Shown in pieces: positions 57,938 through 64,000 of a stretch of DNA of 64,000 nucleotides; within the stretch, counting starts at the first letter, position 1, and every line of letters begins with the position of its first letter. Position numbers and translations under genes: made by a program. The notes beneath the pieces were generated by a model that saw nothing but the letters and a program-made list of their open reading frames with translations, did not search any database and was not told where the DNA came from. This DNA is from Manihot esculenta (Eukaryota; Streptophyta; Magnoliopsida; Malpighiales; Euphorbiaceae): positions 29,134,716-29,198,715 of the forward strand of contig NC_035176.2 of NCBI RefSeq assembly GCF_001659605.2, given 5' to 3'.

Positions 57938-59900
57938 ATGCAATGGCCGCGACATAATTCAAGATTTTTGAAAATTGATCCTTTTTTGTGTAAATCGGCA
58001 AGTACAGTAAAATCAGATGATTCAGAGTCTTCAGAAATAAAAAGAGTAATAAACAAAAATGGATTAATATTAGAAGATTTTGTAAAAGCCATAGATGAAT
58101 GGGAAATTCCTAAAGTAGATAAAGAACAGATTTATAAAATTTCAAAGTTTAATGTTTTTAAAACAAACTATGTAATTAAAACAGAAGAAAGAGATTTTCA
58201 ATTAAATAAACCTTTTGAGAAAATAACTCTTTTATCAGGAAGAACATTAAATCATCATAGGAGTAAAAAATATAAGTATATTCATATAGGATTAATACAA
58301 GTAGGAATAAAACCTTTAACTAGGGAAGGACTAAACACTAGTATACTAGCAGTAGTAAGAGATGCAAGATTTTTAAATTTTCAGGATTCCTTGTTAGGAT
58401 CTATAGAAACTAGTTTAAGTGAATGACCCATATCTTTTGAAGTATATCCAGATATGATAATATCATTAAATGATATAAACATTTTAGATAGCATAGTTTT
58501 GGAAATAAAAATCCATAATTATAAAATGAAACAAGGATCTATCCCAATAGCACTAATATATAAAATTCATTATAAAGCTATGAATTCACCATTTGGAACT
58601 AAATATAAATTACAACCTAAGAAGGGAGAAACAAGGTTTTTACAAACAGATTTAACTAAAATAAATACTGTAATACCTAAAACAATACAATGAAAAGATA
58701 TAATATTACCAGAAGAATGGATTTTAGAAGGTATAGTACCTCCACCAAAACAAGAAAAAAGGTAAAACCAAATACAAGTCTAAGTAAGATAGAACAGTTT
58801 GAAGATGGTAAAGTATCATTAAAATTCAATACAAGTGTAAGTAGTAGATATACAGAATCATCATCGTCAGTAGTAACAGAAGATATAGGAAGGGTATCAG
58901 CTATACCATCAATAATATATGCAACCTATAGAGAAGATGAACCTAAACCTATAATTCAAACTATTGTAAAACCCAGATATTCTACATCAGATATTCTAGA
59001 TAGACATCTTAAAATAAAAGGAGTAGACTATAGTTCTTCGGTTCCCCAAACAGTTTATAATCCAATAGAAAATTATTTAAATCAGCAGGCCGAAATAACA
59101 CCTTCTTCACCATCAGCATCTGCTATAACAGAAAATATAAATAATATAAATAGAGAATTAAATGTTCTTACTAAAGAAAAAATTGAAAATAAACTTTTAA
59201 AAGAAATAACTAAGACAAAAAATTTAAGAAAATTAAATAAAATTGTTAAAGAAAATAATTTTGAAAAATTAAAAGAAGAATACTTTGAATATGTTAGTAA
59301 AATAGGAAAAATAAAATTCTTTGAGTGGTTTGAATTAAGAAAGATAAAAAGTATAAATCCAATAATAGTAAGAGACAAAAGGCATAATAGATTGTAAATG
59401 ATAAGGTAATTCAAAGTGATTTTCCACCTAAGACGATTAATAAAATTAAACATGGAGAAAATGAAATAATTTGTGCACTATATAAAATAGCTAAAGAAAA
59501 TGATACAGATAAAAAAGTCATAGAGCAGAATAATTTTAGTAATGTAAGTTTAATATGTATAGGAACTCAGTTAAAAAAGATAGAGAAAATATTAAAAGAA
59601 AAAGAAATAGAAATAGAAGAGAAAAAAGAAATAAAACCGCATATTTTTAAACCATACCAGATATCAAGTTCAAGTCAAAAGGAATTAAAAGCAAATAAAA
59701 ATGAATTTTTGCAAAGTCTGAAAGATCAATTAAGTAAAATAGAAACTTCAGAATCTAGTAAAAACATAATTCCATAGAGGAAGAACTAGAATCTGAAACT
59801 GAGCAAAGTTAGCCAGATTCAGAATATATAAAACAATTTGAAATAAATCTCATATCTCATAGAGAAATAGTAAGTAGAGCACCAGATCTAGGACTATTAG
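57938..59900 (+). pseudogene. Pararetroviral polyprotein, movement-protein part (copy 2)
   Basis: ORF1 begins with ATG at 57,938. The first 162 codons are open to TGA at 58,424-58,426 (GGA in copy 1). The following pieces are open in parts (58,454-58,693; 58,690-59,397), with a frameshift at an A-run near 58,752 and small losses near 59,385 and 59,775. A CAG-to-TAG change is at about 59,810. Domain content is as in copy 1. The start codon is intact only in this copy. Confidence 0.7.
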
Positions 59901-61400
59901 ATAAACCAATTAGTACCTCTCAGTTCAAGTATAATGCCTCGACAGTCTATGAATGGAATATAGATGGGTTGTCCGAATATAATATTTTAAGTTTATTACA
60001 GCAAATGACTATGGCAGCTAATGCATATAAAATTCAGTTTTTTGCTTCAGATAGAGCAATAGCTGAAATAATTATAGCAGAATTTGCAGAACAATTAAAA
60101 GGTTGGTGGGATTACCATCTAACAGATATATAGCAGTTAGAAATTTTAAACTCAATTCAGGTAGATAGTAATGGTGAACCCATATATAATGAGTTAGGAA
60201 AAACTATGCAGGATGCGGTATCAACTTTAATTCTAACAATTTCATTACATTTTATAGGAGACCCCTCTCTTTTAAAAGATAAAAATGCTGAGTTATTAAG
60301 TAATTTAAAATATAAAAAACTAAGTGATTTTCAGTATTATAAAACTACATTTTTTACTAGATTAATGTTAAGAGAAGATTCAAATCAAGATTTTTGGAAA
60401 GAAAAATTCGTAGCAGGACTTCCTTATTTTCTAGGGGAAAAAGTTAAGAATAACATAAAACAACAATTTGGTAACCCAATACCATATAGAAAACTAACAT
60501 ATGGCCAGCTAGTAAGTATAATTCAAAGGAAGGATTACAAATTTGTCAAGATTTAAAATTGTAAAGGACTTTAAAATATGAAATGCATAAAACTAAACAG
60601 GAATTAGGATCTTTTTGTAAATAATTTGAATATGGCATAAGGCAGGATAAAAATTGTAAAGGTCAATGTTTTAAATCTAAACCAAGAAAATATTATAAGA
60701 AGATCAGTATTATAAGAGAAAATATATAATAAAACCTAGTAAAGAAGAATACTATAAAAAGAAAAATTATAAACCTTATAAAAAATATAGGAAGAAAATC
60801 TCAGTAAATAAGACTCAGAATAAAAAATCATTCAAAGATCTAACATGTTATAATTGTGGACAAAAAGGTCATACATCTAAATTTTGTAGATTCAATAAAA
60901 AACTAAATGAGTTAGATTTACATGAAGAAATAATAAATAAAATTCAAGAATTATATCTAGATTCAGAATTTTCAGAATCGAAAATAAAGAAAGTGAAAAT
61001 CAGATAGATGAGTTAGACACTAGCTGTTCAGAAAAATCAATAAGTGTCTTAACAAAAGAACAAGGCTCGTTACTGGAATTAATAAATAATATAGAATATA
61101 ATAATACTAAAGAAAAATTTCTTAAAAAATTAATTAAAAGTTTTGATGAAACAGAAGAAGTAAAAAATATCGTTCCTAAGATAGAAAAACAAACTTATGA
61201 TTTAACTAAAATATTAAGTAAAAATAAAAAACCTAAAGAAACAACATCTATAGAAGAATTGCAAAGAGAAATTAGAATAATAAAAACTGAAGTAAAATAT
61301 TTAAGCCATCAACTCCAGAAAGATTCAAAACGAATAAAATTCTTAGAAGAACAATTAATTTATGAGTCATCCTCCTCATCTGAAGAAGCAGAAGAGGAAG
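59901..61400 (+). pseudogene. Pararetroviral coat protein region (copy 2)
   Basis: Matches the copy 1 coat region, but with TAG at about 60,130, a lost base near 60,530, TAA codons near 60,560 and 60,627, and further shifts up to 61,000. The zinc knuckle CYNCGQKGHTSKFC is preserved at about 60,847-60,888. The best open piece is 60,206-60,556. Confidence 0.7.
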
Positions 61401-61860
61401 GTAACGAACATGGTAAAATAAGTCAATTAGAAAATGAAGAAGTAGATAATAATTTTATATTATTACTACAAGAAATAACTTTTAGAAAATATTTAGTAAA
61501 ATTAACTATTAAATTATCAGAAGATTTCAGAATAGATACTATAGCATTATTTGACACAAGAACAGATTTAAATTGCATAAAATCAAGTTTGGTACCTAAA
61601 AGATTTTGGCAGGAGACTAAAGAAAAATTAAAAACAGCAAATAGAACTAATTTAAATATTCTAGAAAAAACAGAAGTATTAATAGTAAATCAAGATTTAG
61701 AAATAAAAACTGTATTTTTATTATCTCAACAGATAAATCATATGGTAATATTAGGAACCCTTTATAAACCTAATAACACCTTATTTAATAAAAGATGACT
61801 GTATAGAAATTGAAACAAAAAATAAAAGGATTAGAATGGATTTTACAGAAAAACCTAAAA
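61401..61860 (+). pseudogene. Pararetroviral protease region (copy 2), active site altered
   Basis: Collinear with 5935-6369. The catalytic triplet reads DTRT instead of DTGA (LFDTRTDLN at about 61,540-61,570), so the flap-supporting Gly is lost. A frameshift near 61,760 ends the frame at 61,798. Confidence 0.7.
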
Positions 61861-62040
61861 GAAAAAATTTAAATATAATAAAAACACATTCTATTAAGAC
61901 AATAGAAATAAATTCAATAATAAAATCTAGGACGAAAGATTTAAAAAATAATATACACCTAACTAGAATTAAAAACCAATTAGAGAGTGAAACTATAAAG
62001 ATTAGAATAGAAAAATTAAAAAATAACATGGAAAAATAAT

Positions 62041-63430
62041 TATGTGCAGACCATCCTAATGCTTTTTGGACTAGAAAACAACATATAGTAGATTTACCAT
62101 ATGAAGAAGGATTTAATGAAAAATCAATCTCAACTAAAGCCAGACCAATTCAGATGGCACCTGAATTGTTAGAACATTGTAAGAAAGAAATTAAAGAATT
62201 AGAGGATAAAAAGTTAATCAGTAAGTCAAGAAGTCTTTGGTCGTGTGCAGCCTTTTATGTTAATAAAAATGCAGAAATCAAAAGAGGTACACCAAGGTTA
62301 GTTAAAAATTATAAACCATTAAATATAGCATTAAAATGGATTAGATACCCTATCCCTAATAAAAAAGATCTTTTAAATAGATTATATAATGCAAATATTT
62401 TTAATAAATTTAATATGAAATCAGGATATTGGCAGATTCAAATCCATCCTAACGATAGGTATAAAACAGCATTTACTGTTCCTTTTGGCCAATATGAGTG
62501 GAACGTAATGCCTTTTGGATTAAAAAATGCACCATCAGAATTTCAAAGAATAATGAATGATATTTTTAATCCTTATTCAAAATTCTGCATAGTTTATATA
62601 GATGATATCTTAATATTCAGCCAAAATATAGAAGAACATTTTAAACATTTAAGGACATTTTGTATGATAATAAAAAAGAATAGATTAGCTCTAAGTAAAA
62701 CTAAAATGAATTTATTCCAGACTAAAATTAGATTTTTAGGACATTATATAGAACATGGTATAATTCAGCCCATAGAAAGAACCATGATGTTTGGAGACAA
62801 ATTTCCTAATGAAATAACTAATAAAATCCAATTACAGAGATTTTTAGGTTGTCTAAATTATGTTATAGATTTTTACTCAAATTTAAATAAAATGATAAAA
62901 CCATTGCATGATAGACTTAAGAAAAATGTTGGACCATGGACTGAAGAGCATACCAGCATTATAAAGTATATAAAGTCTTTAGTAAAGGAAATTCCTTATC
63001 TGTATATTCTAAATCCAAATGCATTTAAAATTATGGAAACGGATGCATCAGATTTAGGATATGGAGGGATTCTAAAACAAAAAATAAATGATAAAGAAAG
63101 AATAATCCAGTTTACCTCAGGACACTAGAATTCTGCCCAATTAAATTATTCTACAATTAAGAAAGAAATTTTAAGTATTATTATTTGTATAAATAAATTT
63201 CAGTCTGATTTGTTAATCAAAAGTTCTTAGTCAGAATTGATTGTAAATCAGCAAATGATGTTTTAAAGAAAGATGTTAAAAATCTTGCCTCTAAATAAAT
63301 TTTTGCTAGATGGCAAACAATTTTAAGTATTATTGATTTTGAAATTGAATATATTAAAGGTAGTAAAAATAATATTCCAGACTTTTTAACACGAGAATTT
63401 TTACAGAAAAATGGGAAGAAAGAAGAATAA
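62041..63430 (+). pseudogene. Pararetroviral reverse transcriptase and RNase H (copy 2)
   Basis: A TAA at 62,038-62,040 separates it from the protease part. RT is open from 62,154 to 63,128, with YIDD at 62,595-62,606 and TDASDLGYGGIL in RNase H. The later RNase H part is broken by TAG at about 63,126 (TGG in copy 1), a lost segment near 63,217 and TAA near 63,296. The ancestral ORF1 stop, TAA at 63,428-63,430, is preserved. This copy retains the ~27 bp near 63,340-63,370 that copy 1 lost. Confidence 0.8.
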
Positions 63431-64000
63431 GCAAAAGGAAATAAAATCCAGTTCCAGTTCTAAAGCTCTTTCCGAGCATTCGGAAGATCTCAGTAAAACC
63501 ACCAAAAAACCCCAAGCACCAGATAAAAATCCAGAAGACTTAAAGAAATGGATAGAAGACTTGAGTAAATCGCCAGAAGTCATTAAAGCCCTGCAGAATA
63601 TAGCGTCTTCTTCGGGAGACTCAGGTATGGTTTCTAAATCTAAAGCCCTCCAGTCTGTCTCAAACGGTGGACAGTAAAGACTTATCAAACCCGTTGAAGG
63701 CCGTGGATTTGCCAAAAATTCAATCTTCCCAAGGATATAACACTAGTTTTCATAAATGGATTTTAAAAAATAATTCAGAAGTTGAAATTGAAATTGAAAA
63801 TAGTTTTAATTATATAAATCCATGGGAAGTAATTAAAAAGTATCATCTTGAGAATTGATATTTTACACCTCAAGATTTGTCAAAACCTCAAGATTTGTCA
63901 AAACCTCAAGATTATTATTATAATATTTTAGAAGAAACAGCATCAGTTAAAATAAAATATAATTTTGATAAAAATCATAAAAATGTGATAGCATATTCCT
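63411..64000 (+). pseudogene. Pararetroviral second ORF (copy 2), partial
   Basis: Starts with ATG at 63,411, overlapping the ORF1 end by 20 nt. The first 89 codons are open. A deletion near 63,655 then shifts the frame, and a TGA at 63,856 replaces a Trp codon of copy 1. A duplication of CTCAAGATTTGTCAAAAC lies at 63,869-63,906. The rest is outside the window. Confidence 0.6.

Larger units (their letters stand above)
57460..64000 (+). mobile_element. Endogenous pararetrovirus, copy 2 (florendovirus-like), truncated by window end
   Basis: Same virus type as copy 1, in the same orientation, roughly 90% alike by eye over compared segments. It keeps the leader and primer-binding site lost from copy 1, and all domains up to the second ORF. 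Lesions differ from those of copy 1, so the two are separate integrations or decayed independently. It carries more breaks: TGA at 58,424 and near 58,692, a frameshift near 58,752, losses near 59,385 and 59,775, then several TAG/TAA. It cannot make an intact polyprotein. Confidence 0.75.

Overview
The window is nuclear DNA from a flowering plant (eudicot). Two intron-bearing plant transcription-factor genes sit in very AT-rich sequence filled with LTR retrotransposons, Mutator-like and hAT miniature elements, and two decayed copies of an endogenous plant pararetrovirus. The species cannot be fixed from the sequence; a woody Malpighiales/Euphorbiaceae-type genome is a guess only.

Layout. 1-1.7 kb: antisense Copia gag/protease pseudogene cut by the window edge. 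2.3-9.98 kb: pararetrovirus copy 1 on the + strand (movement-coat-protease-RT/RNase H reading frame, then an overlapping second ORF, then promoter and partial leader). 9.98-11.1 kb: rearranged, internally deleted Gypsy remnant. 11.26-18.24 kb: degenerate tandem duplication whose second copy holds an antisense Copia fragment. 18.6-19.3 kb: decayed Mutator-like element. 23.8-24.7 kb: a complete R2R3-MYB gene of the TT2/proanthocyanidin type on the - strand. 27-49.3 kb: a satellite-like AT-rich array inside a direct tandem duplication (unit A 28,284-35,387; unit B 35,394-49,291). The duplicated unit was about 4.75 kb. A then gained a solo LTR; B gained a 7.1-kb non-autonomous gag-only LTR element with apparently identical LTRs, a 462-bp hAT MITE and a 1.6-kb Pack-MULE carrying a SEC14 gene fragment. 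Each insertion has a target-site duplication and an empty site in the sister unit. 50.2-52.1 kb: a complete trihelix (GTL2-like) gene on the - strand. 53.3-54.4 kb: a second Mutator-like element. 55.2-57.5 kb: an antisense solo LTR. 57.46-64 kb: pararetrovirus copy 2, with leader and tRNA-Met primer site, running off the window.

The two cellular genes are unrelated regulators and form no pathway here. The main interest is the dated nest of insertions, the gag-only retroelement, the gene-capturing MULE, the pararetroviral second ORF, and a recurrent TTCGGC-N-GCCGAA palindrome clustered in several repeat types. No CRISPR, rRNA or tRNA gene was seen.
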